Positions 8,873-19,106 of a stretch of DNA of 21,238 nt are shown piece by piece; the stretch's first letter is position 1; every line of letters starts with the position of its first letter. The notes under the pieces were generated by a model that saw only the letters and a list, made by a program, of their open reading frames with translations, was not told where the DNA came from and did not search any database. Made by a program: the position numbers and the translations under genes. This stretch comes from Larix sibirica (taxonomy: Eukaryota > Streptophyta > Pinopsida > Pinales > Pinaceae): NCBI GenBank assembly GCA_004151065.3, contig NWUY0300049674.1:21651-42888 (forward strand), in the 5' to 3' direction.

Positions 8873-11175
8873 TTTGGTGTTGTGATCTTCAACCTTCTGT
8901 GGAATAGCTCTGAAGATGGTTGCACCTTTTGAGGCATATACATCTGGAGGAATATTTACATCTTCATAGATAGCTTTGTTCCAGGCCATCCAAACCCCCC
9001 AGATCATGATAGCGGGGAGATCCATGTATTCTTTGAAAGATAGATTTTGTGTCCATTCCTTATAAACATCTTCAACATTAATTCCTGCCCATATAAAATG
9101 TGTGCCAAGAATCCTGGAAACCTAATCTACTATCTATATCATGTATGAACATCTGATGAATAAGTGTTCCACATTTTCAGATGTAGCTTTGGAAAGGGGA
9201 CATCTACTAAGGCCTTGCCAAAACATTCTTTGTAAATGATCCCATGTAGGAATTATGTTGTTCAAGACCAGCCAAAAAAATAACTTATTTTTAAGAGGGT
9301 AATTCAAAGAAGTTTGAACCACCATTTATTATCATAGTTATCTTCCTCTTCTCTCGGTACAATATATCCCATCCTGGGGAGATAAATACCTCCTACTAGA
9401 TTCCTGGTCCATAACAATTCATTGTCATCATGAGAGAGTCTAATATGACTATTCCTGAGAGATTCTACATACCCATTCCATGTAACCAGATCTGCATCAA
9501 TGAATCCAAAAATATCACCATGTAACCATTCCTACCTATGATTGGTGCTCCTTATAAGGGCCTAGGTCTATGCCAGATGTAGAAAACCTTGTTCATTCAG
9601 ATCATTAACCAAATGATCAGGAAGGTTGTGGTTTCCCCTGGATAGGAGGGGTCCATACCAATTCTCACTTTTGTTCTAGACCCGACCTTCCAAGCTATCC
9701 AGTCTGCAATGAATCAAAAGATCTAAGAGTGGCCCTCCACTTATTGGATATATTATTGTATGCTTTTTCCCTGGTTTTGAACCATTCTAGAGTGGTCAAA
9801 GGGTTGATATATTTTTGCTTCATGAAGGTGAACCATACACCGTTCCCTTGCAGGATCCTCTATATATATTTGGCAACTAATGCCTGAGTGAAACATTGAA
9901 GATTCTTCAAGCCCCATCCTCCAAATTCCTTTGTCATGGCATTTTTTCCCACGCAATCCAATGGAAGGATTTGTGATCAGATTCTCCCTTCCATAAAAAT
10001 TGAAGTTGATCTTTCTAATCTAATATAGGATTCCTTTGGGGATGCAAGCTATCGAGGACCAATATATAGGAATGTCTTCGAGAACAGATTTCATGAGCAC
10101 TAACCTACCTCCTCTAGTAATCCATTTGTTACACCATAGAGTTGGTATTTTTTCAATTTTCCCAATAAACCACCCCCAATCACGTTGATTACAATCATTG
10201 GGATTAATAATGAAACCCATGTATTTAAACCATCCTGGAGTACAACTAAAGGAAAAGGGAAAATATCGCTTAGCCAAACCATATGTTCTTCGCACATATT
10301 CATAAAGGAGATTTAAGATTTCTACTCATTGATAATCATCCTTGTAGCACTAGAGAAGAAAGATCAAAGCTCTTTTAACTTAGAATCCTCCCTTATGGAG
10401 CCATTGCAAAACAACAATATGTATTCCACAAACAACAGATGAGAAATGAAAACAGTGCTCCACTTGCAAATGCCTCTAAAAGAACCCAAATTTTTTGCAT
10501 GTTGAATAATTTTGCTTAGCCCCTTGCAAACCATTAAGAACATCATAGAAGCGAGGGGGAATCCATGCCTGAGACCTCTCCAAGGTCTAAATAAATCAGA
10601 GGTAGAACCATTTATAAGAACAACAAAATAGATCGATTGAATGCATGACATGATCCAATTGAAAAGGTCAAGGTTGAAACCCACCTGTAGCGGGGTGAGT
10701 CTAATAAACAACCAGTTAACCTTGTCATAGGCCTTGAACAGGTCAACCTTGATCACCATAGAAAGTATTTTTTTGGATTTAATAGAGTACATGACCTCCT
10801 GATCCACTCTGATTGCCTCATGGATTTGTCTACCTCAAATGAAGGCAAACTGTTCCTAAGATATGGAAGTCGAGAGGAAGCTTGTGATCCTCTTTGCAAT
10901 TGTTTTTGCAATAACCTTGTAAATACAATTACATAACAAAATGGGTCTGAAGCCATACAAATGAACAAGGTTATCTAATTTTGGTATGAGGGCAATGAAC
11001 GTAGTGTTAAAGGCCGTCGGGATTCTACCCTTTTTTCTAGACTCTTCAACAATAGCTGGTAGATCTAGCTCAAAAAGCTCATAAAATCCAACAAAAAACT
11101 TCACTGACCACTCATTTGGGCTAGGACTTATGTCCCTCTTAAGAGAGTGGATGACATCTTTAAGTTCTTATGGGG
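8873..11175 (-). pseudogene. LINE-2 ORF2 fragment (RT and zf-RVT)
   Basis: Reverse transcriptase remnant broken by frameshifts and stops. Seen in order on the minus strand: FNTTFIALIPK and GFRPILLCNCIYKVIAK (11104 down to about 10890), a frameshift around 10810-10860, motif A IKVDLFKAYD with its Asp codon at 10742-10744, LRHGFPLASMMF, and motif C reading FVEY (EY codons 10421-10426) where FVDD is expected, so both catalytic Asp are replaced. Next come GFIINPND and WITRGGRLVLMKSVLEDIPIYW (about 10230-10040), typical of the plant L1 RT thumb. A zf-RVT domain is at 9325 down to 9134; its first CxxC has become CPLS while HLFIRC is kept. Non-functional. Confidence 0.85.
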
Positions 11176-11180
11176 TCTAT
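8873..11180 (-). mobile_element. LINE-2: minus-strand plant L1-type fragment, both ends missing
   Basis: A LINE ORF2 fragment in the opposite orientation to the other two. Reading down from about 11175 the minus strand starts at the beginning of the RT region (ELKDVIHSLKRDISPSPNEW-like) and ends near 8875, a short way after zf-RVT, in a stretch resembling the WGVWMAWNKAI connector of plant L1s. There is no endonuclease, RNase H, 3' UTR or A tail. Loss of the 3' end is not expected from ordinary LINE insertion, so the right part must have been deleted later. I found no target-site duplication. Sequence differs enough from LINE-1 and LINE-3 to be a separate subfamily. Confidence 0.85.
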
Positions 11181-13383
11181 ATCTAAAAAAACACATTATA
11201 AGTAACTTTTAGTATATATATCAATACATGTTATACAAAGGTTTAGTATTTATATCATTTATATTTGCTAATGCTTTCCATGTTTTATGGTTTTTATTTA
11301 AATAAATATTTTAAAACAATAACATCTATTAAATAGAAAATCATAATTAAGGTTTAAACCCCAATATATGAAAAGTATGCTCTAGTATATTGTAAGTTCA
11401 TATGTGTCAACTCAATATACTATTTATGTTTAAAGTAATCTCATCAAATTTATAATACTTGCAAAGCTTAAAGCAATTACTTGCAGTATTTAAAATTTGT
11501 TAGTTGAATTTGATTGTGCACTTCACAATAATAATGGATAAATGTTGCTTAATTAATTGTATGAGAAATTAATAGTGACATGAATTACCAGGAGCACTAA
11601 AGTTCTTGATTTTTAAAAAAATGAAATGAAAATTTGTAAAAAAATAAAATTGATGGTTATGTACATCTTGTATTGAGAATACATTTCTTTTGGACTACAA
11701 TATCAATCAAGGCTATGAAATAAATAGAACAAGATTTTCACTCTTGGCTCATAATCCAAACAAAGAAAACAAAATCCAATTTCAATAGCAAATACAACTG
11801 TTTCTAAATATATCAAACTTGGAAAGGCCCAAAATACATTAAAAACACATTTAGTAAACATTTACTCAACCAATAAGTATTAATAATAAATATTTCTTAA
11901 CACAATGATTTATAATATTAATTGGATGACATTATTCATCATATTAAATAGATGATAAAATCATTGATATAATAAATGAATATTCAATGTTCATCCTTAA
12001 ATTAAATTGTTTTTTTTTTAAATATGAGTTACATTGAAAAATAATAATTCATTTTATGTAATTTTTACACTAACATATTACAATTGAATTAATCTTTTCA
12101 ATAGAAACAAAAACAAATTTGAAAAAAAATAATAATAAAATCTTATAATTACTAATAAAAGCTATTATCATTGACATAAATAGAATTAAAGAGTTATCAC
12201 TAAAAATTTACAAATACATATTGTGTTAGAAAGATTGCATTGGTATCATTAAATGTTAATTTAATAAATGTAATTAGTTATAATTAAATATGATTTTATC
12301 TTAAATAACGTTTTTAAAATTAATAGAAATTTAAAAGAAAACGTTAAAATATATGAAATACATTTTGATTTAAATTTTAATTAAACTTTAAAAATAATTT
12401 GTTTTAAAAATAGATAAAACCATTGAAATATTAAAATTAAATTGCAACTTAAAATAAATAACTCTTAAATATACAAAATCTCTCTCATGAAAAGAAATCC
12501 AAAAATCCGTGTTACAATAACAGTTCTATATATAGATTCAGTGACATCAAAAACTGGTATTAAATCTATCCACAAAGATGAGAGCTTGAGATAACTGCTA
12601 CTAGTGAATTTGCCCAAATGGAATCTACCCATGGCCTCTGCAATTGAATAATGACACATTTAAAAAAAAACACTTGAAGATTACAATATTCATCATTTGT
12701 GCCTCTCTCCATGTGCATGTTGCCAACCTCCATGCAACTTCATGTATGTAACAACCAAACGTCCATGCAACTCCATGTATGTAACAACCAAACATCTACG
12801 CAACTCCATGTATCTAACAACCATACTTTGGGGACCTCTCTTTGTGTGTATGGCCAACCTCCTCCGTGCATGAAAGAGAATCAATTAAACAAAAAGTATT
12901 AAAAAACCTCCATGCATAAAAAACACAATAACATAATAAAAAATCCAACAAAAAAAACTTAACCTATTTCTAATCAATTTACACTAAATAACCCATTAAA
13001 TTGAATATTTTAACTTTCCATTAATTGAAATTACATTAGAAATTTAAATAACTAAGAAGAAAAAAAGTTACTTAGAAAAAAATTACTACATAAATTAAAA
13101 TAAATAAAAAATAAACTCTAAATAGTGCCATATTCTAGATGGAATTAGCATCTAAACTTATGGAATATAATTATTCTACTTATATCATGTGGATTTCCTC
13201 TACCTCTACTATGTATGAAGACACAAAAATCCTATAAACTCATTAAATCAAAAGCTTATAACTTAAAGAATGCAAAGCAAATATTGATCTCCAACTTTTA
13301 GATGCATTGTAAACAAAATATTCTCCAATAAAATAATATACTACAAACATACCTTTATCAATTAACTAACATCGAGAGACATC
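11181..13383. other. AT-rich spacer between LINE-2 and LINE-3
   Basis: About 2.2 kb of strongly A/T-rich DNA with no recognisable gene. The only ordered structure is the 33-bp minisatellite at 12729-12827 with its flanking repeat. The open frames at 12465-12659 (minus) and 12693-12902 (both strands) come from the absence of stops in short or repetitive sequence. The right edge (13372-13397) is the host sequence into which LINE-3 inserted. Confidence 0.6.
12729..12827. repeat. 33-bp minisatellite, three copies
   Basis: Three head-to-tail units of 33 bases at 12729-12761, 12762-12794 and 12795-12827, starting TCCATGCAAC or a variant. Units 1 and 2 are nearly identical; unit 3 has several changes. 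The period is a multiple of three, so both strands stay open across it (an 11-residue repeat resembling TSMQLHVCNNQ on the plus strand). The block is bracketed by a further imperfect direct repeat: CCTCTCTCCATGTGCATG with GCCAACCTCC at about 12703-12731, and CCTCTCTTTGTGTGTATG with GCCAACCTCC at about 12835-12862. Confidence 0.85.
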
Positions 13384-13397
13384 AAAGTGGTCACTTT
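13384..13397. repeat. LINE-3 target-site duplication, left copy
   Basis: AAAGTGGTCACTTT, identical in all 14 bases to 19861-19874 after the A tail of LINE-3. The sequence is itself an almost perfect inverted repeat (AAAGTG, GT, CACTTT). The bases after each copy differ (ATGACC here, GTTGGC there), so the duplication is bounded on that side. Confidence 0.95.
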
Positions 13398-13604
13398 ATG
13401 ACCAACATAATCTCTAAAAGCACCAATAGGGTTTCACTCGGTCTGGGTGACAAAACATGCCTGCCCGGCTTAGCCTGTGGGCCGTGCGTTGGGGGTTCGG
13501 ACTTCTTGGGTTTTGGCTCCCCTCACTATTCCTGTTAACTTGACCTTAGTGCGTTGTGTTTCATCCACGGGATTCGGTTGTGGGATTGGATTCAGCCTCC
13601 CGTC
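13398..13604 (+). promoter_or_regulatory. LINE-3 5' UTR, presumed internal promoter
   Basis: 207 bases between the left target-site duplication and the ORF1 ATG. LINE 5' UTRs are known to hold the promoter that keeps the element transcribable after moving; that role here is inference. The first 30 bases are AT-rich like the host, then the sequence becomes GC-rich (from GGGTTTCACTCGGTCTGGG). A stretch at 13471-13504 weakly resembles a pol III A box (TAGCCTGTGGG) and B box (GGTTCGGACTT), each with mismatches; I would not call a pol III promoter on this. Confidence 0.4.
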
Positions 13605-15497
13605 ATGGGAAGTCAGTACCAACCAAGTAAATCAAGTGGGAAGTTTTTGTTAAAATCCTGCAACCTTATCCCAGGTCTATCGGTGTTTTCTGCGACCTTT
13701 CTGGGTCAGGGTTCTGTGACTGTTGTTGGGGCTTTCCCTTGTTTTTCATTTTATATTTGTTTTCATTGTTTTACGGGGTTGACCTGAGTGGTGTGTTTGG
13801 ATTTTGTGAATGACCTCTGTCAAGGGATCGGGTCAATTGGCCGCGAGGTCCGGGCTTCACCAATAACGGTTCGAGTGAACCCTATTGTGCCTGTGTCTTT
13901 CATGTCTCCGCTCTCACATAATGCCAGTAACATTAAGGCGCCAGTGAGCTCTATTGTCCACATGTTGGTGCCCAATGGTCTAGGGGGTATGATAAACAAC
14001 CGACACTTGTTGCCTACATCCGTGAAGGTGGTGGATTCGGCTACGGGGGTTAGTTGTTGTCCTTGGAGAAAACCAAATGGGGGCTTCACAGTTGAGTTGG
14101 CTTCGACAGAATGATTTCACTGCACTTTGGGTCACGACGTGACCATGGATATGGTTTCGAATTTGGCCACTCGGGCCTTGGTAGGCAAGATGGAGTACTT
14201 ACGTCTAAGAAGGGGGGAAATAGTGGATTGGATCACGCGGGCATGGAAGCCTCTATTTCACTATGTACCGCGTTTTATTATGCTAAAAAATGGTTGGATA
14301 TACTTTCATTTTCTTTCGGAGGACTCGCTGCAGATGATCCAAGAGAAGTTCTGGATCATAGGGATTGGGTCGTTGGTGTTGATCAGGTGGCACCCGGAAT
14401 TCGTCCCATGTAAGGAAAAATTTTTAAAAAGGCAATTGTGGGTGCTCTTCCCCGACTTTCCATTGGTTTGCTGGAGTTTTCAGGCTTTTCTCAGTGTTGC
14501 TAACTCTATTGGGCGTTTCATCCTCATTGAGGAGAGCACCCTTTTGGCTTCTGAGAGAATTTGTCTTCGCGTCCTCATCGAGGTGGATGTATCGTCTGGT
14601 TTCTCGGCTAAGGTTGAGATTGAATGGGAGCATGGAACCTTCATCTAGCAACTGGACTACTGGTGTATTCCCTTTCGGTGTTATTCATGTCGGAGGCTTG
14701 GTCATCTAAGTCGTGATTGCAAAGGGAACCTTGGCGATAGATCTGGGGGTTCTATTGAAAGGGTGGTTATGGTGGATCTGGCTCAGTCCTTTAATATTCC
14801 TATTCCTTTCGACGATGGATCGACACAGTATTGCCTCGGTAAGTTCAAACTCTTTCTCCCTCTTCTGTTAAAATCTCTGTCTTTGGATGAAGTTGTTTGG
14901 GCCCTTTTTCATGGGTCGGAGATTGGGGTGAATATGGATAACTCTATTGCCTTGAAACCTCGTGCTCTTTTTCCACCCTGGTTGGGAGGGGCCCTGGCTC
15001 TGGGGGAGGGTCTCGATGGGGCTCCCACTCCTTGTGATAACTCTTTGGGAAGAGAGGGTTTGGACATTATTTTGTCCCCTAGCTCTTTACTGGACTTGGA
15101 TGCAATTGCTTCTAGTACAGGTGAGAGGGATTCAGGGTTGTTGCAGGGTGTTGAGGGGGTTATGGCTACATCTTCCCTGCTAAGGTTTGGCTCTATGGAA
15201 TATGGAGTTCATCTAACCATTGAACCGGAATTGGTCCCCTTGCCTATCTTCGGGGGATAGAGTCCAGTGGTGGATACTAGACCAGTCATTTCTGTGGGGT
15301 CTATCAACCGCTCAATTGTAACTATTCGTAGGAAACAGCCGCGAAAAAAGATTAAGGATGCCTGCAGGGATGGGGGTCTGGACATGAAATGGGTAAACCC
15401 TAAAATACCACAGGTCTTGGGTCTTTCTAGGGATTTGAACCCCAACAATTCTTTTGGGTCACTTAGAGAAGGCAATGATCCATCATCGGTTCCTTGA
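13605..15497 (+). pseudogene. LINE-3 ORF1 (gag-like, DUF4283 and CCHC zinc knuckle)
   Basis: ORF1 RNA-binding protein of a plant L1, about 630 codons, in one unbroken frame with four stops: TGA 13785, TGA 14112, TAG 14646 and TAG 15258. The start ATG at 13605 has G at -3 and +4, and its peptide begins MGSQYQPSKS. A DUF4283-like domain covers roughly residues 186-345 (ITRAWKPLF, GWIYFHFLSED, LWVLFPDFPLVCW, NSIGRFILIEEST). A CCHC zinc knuckle, CYSCRRLGHLSRDC (14679-14720, residues 359-372), follows with perfect CX2CX4HX4C spacing. A Ser/Leu/Gly-rich linker and a basic patch (IRRKQPRKK, near residue 575) complete it. In the family this protein coats element RNA. The stops fit C-to-T changes at CGA or CAG codons. 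The TGA at 15495-15497 overlaps the ORF2 ATG. Confidence 0.88.
14679..14720 (+). other. CCHC zinc knuckle of LINE-3 ORF1
   Basis: CYSCRRLGHLSRDC, exact CX2CX4HX4C. It lies in frame with the DUF4283 part but after the TAG at 14646, so it would only be made by read-through or from an unmutated relative. Confidence 0.92.
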
Positions 15498-15499
15498 TG
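15495..15499 (+). promoter_or_regulatory. TGATG stop-start overlap of ORF1 and ORF2
   Basis: The ORF1 stop TGA (15495-15497) shares its A with the ORF2 ATG (15497-15499). The ATG is followed by ILSSFNVRGLG, the normal N-terminus of plant LINE endonucleases, so it is very probably the true ORF2 start. Overlaps of this type (UAAUG/UGAUG) are known in other non-LTR elements to couple ORF2 translation to termination on ORF1; that it works so here is inference. Confidence 0.75.
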
Positions 15500-16150
15500 A
15501 TCCTTTCCTCTTTCAACGTTCGGGGGCTGGGCAGCCTACCCAAAAAGGCTTCCATTCGTCATATTTTGGATACTGTAAAGCCTTCAATAGTCATCCTTAA
15601 GGAGACTATGCATTCGGGAGAAGATGTTATCTCCTTCTTTTTGGGCATTCGACCCAGTTGGAGATGTTGCACTATTGATGCCTGTGGACTATCCAGGGGG
15701 CTCCTGGAGGCTTGGGACCCTCTTATGGCTGATTTGGTGCCTTTTATTGCTTGTGCAGGGTTCTATTAGGATTTTTGCATTTTATATTTATATGGCCCTT
15801 ACCGTGATCGACAGCCTTATTGGGAATAGGTGTTCTCTAATCGGATCATGGAGAAACAAAACCTCATTTTATGTGGAGATTTGAACTTCACCCTCTCCTC
15901 TTGTGAAGTCTGCGGATCGGATCGTAGGGAGGATCCTATGGAAAAGTTCCTCAAGGATCACTTTGAGGCTGCTGGCTTGATGGATGTCGTGCCTTCACAT
16001 CTGGTACCAACCTAGAACAATGGGCGGTCTAGAAATCATGGGGTTGCGAAGAGATTGGATCGCTTTTTCATAAAAAATGATCTGCTTAATGGATGCGAAT
16101 GGTATTGATCTTGGGACATGGCCCGAAGTCTCAGATCACAAAGCTATATG
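15497..16150 (+). other. LINE-3 AP endonuclease domain
   Basis: Motifs of the endonuclease/exonuclease/phosphatase fold are seen in order: SFNVRGLG at the start, LKET (metal-binding Glu region, about 15596-15607), YGPYRD, LCGDLNFTLS (CGDLN at 15872-15886), NGRSRNHGVAKRLDRF (about 16019-16069) and SDHKAI (Ser-Asp-His at 16131-16139, reached after a frameshift). All catalytic motifs survive; the domain is broken only by stops and the frameshift. Confidence 0.88.
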
Positions 16151-16740
16151 TCTTGAGCTTCAGATTTAGGTCAAGCGGTCAGTTTACCCTTTTAAGTTTA
16201 ACAGTACTTGGCTAGAGGAAACGGGTTTCTGTGATTTGGTCATTAGAAAATGGCAATCTCTACAGGATGATGAGGGCCTCTCTCATGTTTTTAACCTCAA
16301 TAACAAATTGGATGCTATTCGTTATGAGGTCAAACGATGGGAGTGACACAAGAAATTGGAGGATGACAAGGAACTTAGAGACATTGAGGCTATGATCTCA
16401 AGCATGGAGTCTGATGAGGTTTTCTTTGATGAGGAGAATCGATGTGAAATGCAAGATTTATTCAAATGTAAGGAGGTCTTATTGAGGCAGAAAGAAATCA
16501 CCTGGCACTTAAAGAGTTGGGCTTTATGACTAGCCAAGGGTGATGAACATGAGATTCTTCCATAATTATGCAAATCAACGCCGTAACAAAAACTCTATAT
16601 GGGAGGTAAAAGGGGAGGATGGAATGTACAGATCAGAGTAGGATTTCATCCAGGGGTTTGCTGAGCAATATTTTTGGGAAGCCTATAAACAATCACAAGT
16701 GAATAACCTTGGAGAATAGTTAAAAATCATCAATATTTTC

Positions 16741-18200
16741 CCCCGTTTCCTTATTAATGAGGATGGCATGGGGGTTTACGTGCATGTTTCCATGGAAGAA
16801 TTAAAGTCTGTGTTAGGGACTTTAGAAAAAGAAAAAAGTCCAGGCCTTGATAGCTGGAAGGTGGAGTTTTCTTCTGCATTTCCTCGATCAGATGGGTATG
16901 GATATTTTGAGGGCTGTCGAAGAATCCCGTACCAAAGCTACAATGCCTAAAAGGATCAATGCTACCTACATTGCTTTGATTTCGGTCGGATAGGCCAGAA
17001 GGGTTCTCGGATTATCGACCTATCTCCTTGTGTAATACTCTATACAAGTTGGTGTCTAAAATAATAGGCAATTGCATTAAACCTTTTCTGGCTAAGTTCA
17101 TAACGCTTGAATAATTTGTTTTTTTGTTCAATAGGTAGATCCTGGACGTGGTGGGAGTAGCCCAAGAATGTTTGCATTTTGTGAAGACCAAGTATCTCAA
17201 TGCCTTTATTCTCAAGTTGGGCTTGGTAAAAGCCTATGATCGGTTGGATTGGTCCTATATTCGTCTCATTCTTATCGAGATTAGTATACCTCTCAATATG
17301 GTTCAGTGGATCAAGGCATGCATTACTACCACCACCTTTGGGGTCCTTTTCAATGGTGAGCCCACGGCTATGTTCTCTTGCAGTCGAGGCATCCGTCAAG
17401 GATATCTGTTATCTCCACTTCTCTTCATTTTGGTGGTTGACGGGTTAAGTAGATTAATTCAGGAAGTTAAGGATGATCGACATATCAAAGGGGTAAGAGT
17501 CTCTCGAGATATTTCTATTACGCATTTGTTATTTGTTGATGATGTAATGATATTTAGGGATGCTACTATTTGTAAATGGCTATTATATAAGGGAATTTTT
17601 TATATTTTCTACACAGCCTCCAGGATGACTATTAGCCTGGGTAAATCATCCTTCTTATTCAATGGGGCTAAGGAGCAGTTCATCAATGATATGAAGAAGA
17701 TGTTTCCCTATGTCTTTTCCCACATTGATTCAGGTATTAAATATTTGGGTTTCTTACTTAAACCCAACTGCTATGGATCTATGTATTGGGGGTGGTTGCT
17801 GCAGAAGATTGACCTTGGGATTAATTGTTGGGCTACCGGATTGCTCTCTATTGGGGGGAGGCTTATACTATCTCAATCTATGCTTCAAAGTATTCCCATT
17901 TATTGGTTCGGTTTAAGGAGGCTTCCATTAGCGATCCTCAATGGTGTGAGGAGCATATTATTCCGCTTCATTTGGGATGGAAAAGCTGTAGTGAGGAAGT
18001 GGCATTTAATCTCTTGGAAAAGTTTGTGCTGGCCCAAGGCGCGTGGGGGAGGGGGTCTAAAGAATTTGGAATGGTTTAATGTGGAAATGATGGCGAAAAG
18101 ACTATGGAGGGCTTTGACTGATGATGGACTATGGAGAAAGGTAATCCGAGTCAAGTACCTAAAAACCTATACCACCACCCAGTGGCTGTGGAATTATTAG
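16741..18200 (+). other. LINE-3 reverse transcriptase domain
   Basis: Begins with VSMEELKSVLGTLEKEKSPG, then TYIALIS, SDYRPISLCNTLYK (two frame changes between), and from 17139 a long clean stretch. Motif A reads LGLVKAYD: the catalytic Asp is Gly (codon 17220-17222). The B region reads IRQGYLLSPLLF. Motif C is intact FVDD (17532-17543). Downstream are YLGFLLKPN, GGRLILSQSMLQSIPIYW, WHLISWKSLCWPKARGGGG and LWRKVIRVKYL, all typical of the plant L1 RT thumb. The long stretch ends at TAG 18198. Confidence 0.9.
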
Positions 18201-18644
18201 ATCGACTCCTCTCAGGCCTCTGTTATTTGGAACAGTATTAGCAAAACCTTTTGTTACATTGGACCATGGATTAAATGGAAGATAGGGAAGGGATCTTAGC
18301 TTTTTGTTGGGGTGGATCCTTTCATTGGGGATGACAAATCGTATCGGCTTCCTGCTGACCTTCTTAAGGAAATCCAGGATCGGAAATTGGTGGTGCTATC
18401 TTAGTTTTTTGTGAACTGTAGTGATATCCCTCATGAATGTTGGCTCACAGCTGATGAACTAAACCTTCCTTCTCAGTGGCACTTTGTTTGGGAGAAGTAC
18501 ATTTCTAGTCTTACTTCTTCAGGGATCATGCTCAATAATAAGGAAAATCTCCTTACATGGGATGGACCTAGCTCCATGGGCTCATTGACGGTGGAAAATT
18601 TATATCACTCATTAGCTGAGAATGCTCCAAATCCCCCGATTTCG

Positions 18645-18840
18645 TGTTGGTGGCACGAAAGGCTGTGGGGATGGAAAATCCCTCTTAAGCTCAGAGTTTT
18701 TCTATGGCTATGCTTTCAGAACAAAATCCTCACTTGGTTTACTATTCAAATATGGGGTTTCTGTGGCCTGGGTATGTGTGTTTTGTGCAGAATGGGAGAT
18801 GAGGACATACAACATATATTTATCCATTGTAGTTATGTGA
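18645..18840 (+). other. LINE-3 zf-RVT domain
   Basis: Reads WWHERLWGWKIPLKLRVFLW, then MCVLCRMGDEDIQHIFIHC, which carries the CxxC and HxxxxC zinc-binding pairs seen in plant LINE ORF2 proteins between the RT and RNase H domains. Intact at residue level. Confidence 0.88.
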
Positions 18841-19106
18841 AAGAGGTCTTGCAGGTTATTCGTGGAAGGTTATATCTTCCTAATGAGTGGAAGGGGCCTG
18901 AGCTAGATGATTGTGTGCGCAACTAGTATGTACATCATGGAAACAATAGCACTCTCCCTCTATTCCTAATTGCCGGCATTTGGAAAGCTAGAAACCCGGA
19001 GATTTTTGATGACTCCCTTCCGGTGGTGCATGCCACTGCCAATATAATTCTTTACCAATGGAATGGGCATCCTGAAAATATCGGCAGGGTAAAGGTTCGT
19101 TGAGTC

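Noticed and set aside
8873-11180. Target-site duplication around LINE-2
   Set aside because: I compared the flanks near 8860-8880 and 11170-11200 and found no convincing direct repeat.
12729-12827. CRISPR-like array
   Set aside because: Units are contiguous with no unique spacers, and the context is plant DNA; it is a minisatellite.
13468-13510. tRNA gene in the LINE-3 5' UTR
   Set aside because: Only box-like fragments; no cloverleaf stems or acceptor pairing could be made out.
13820-14089. Minus-strand open frame across LINE-3 ORF1
   Set aside because: Antisense to the ORF1 frame, which is continuous with the DUF4283 and zinc knuckle parts; treated as a shadow.
17040-17399. 119-codon minus-strand frame opposite LINE-3 RT
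   Set aside because: The plus strand carries the RT catalytic region here; the minus frame is its shadow.
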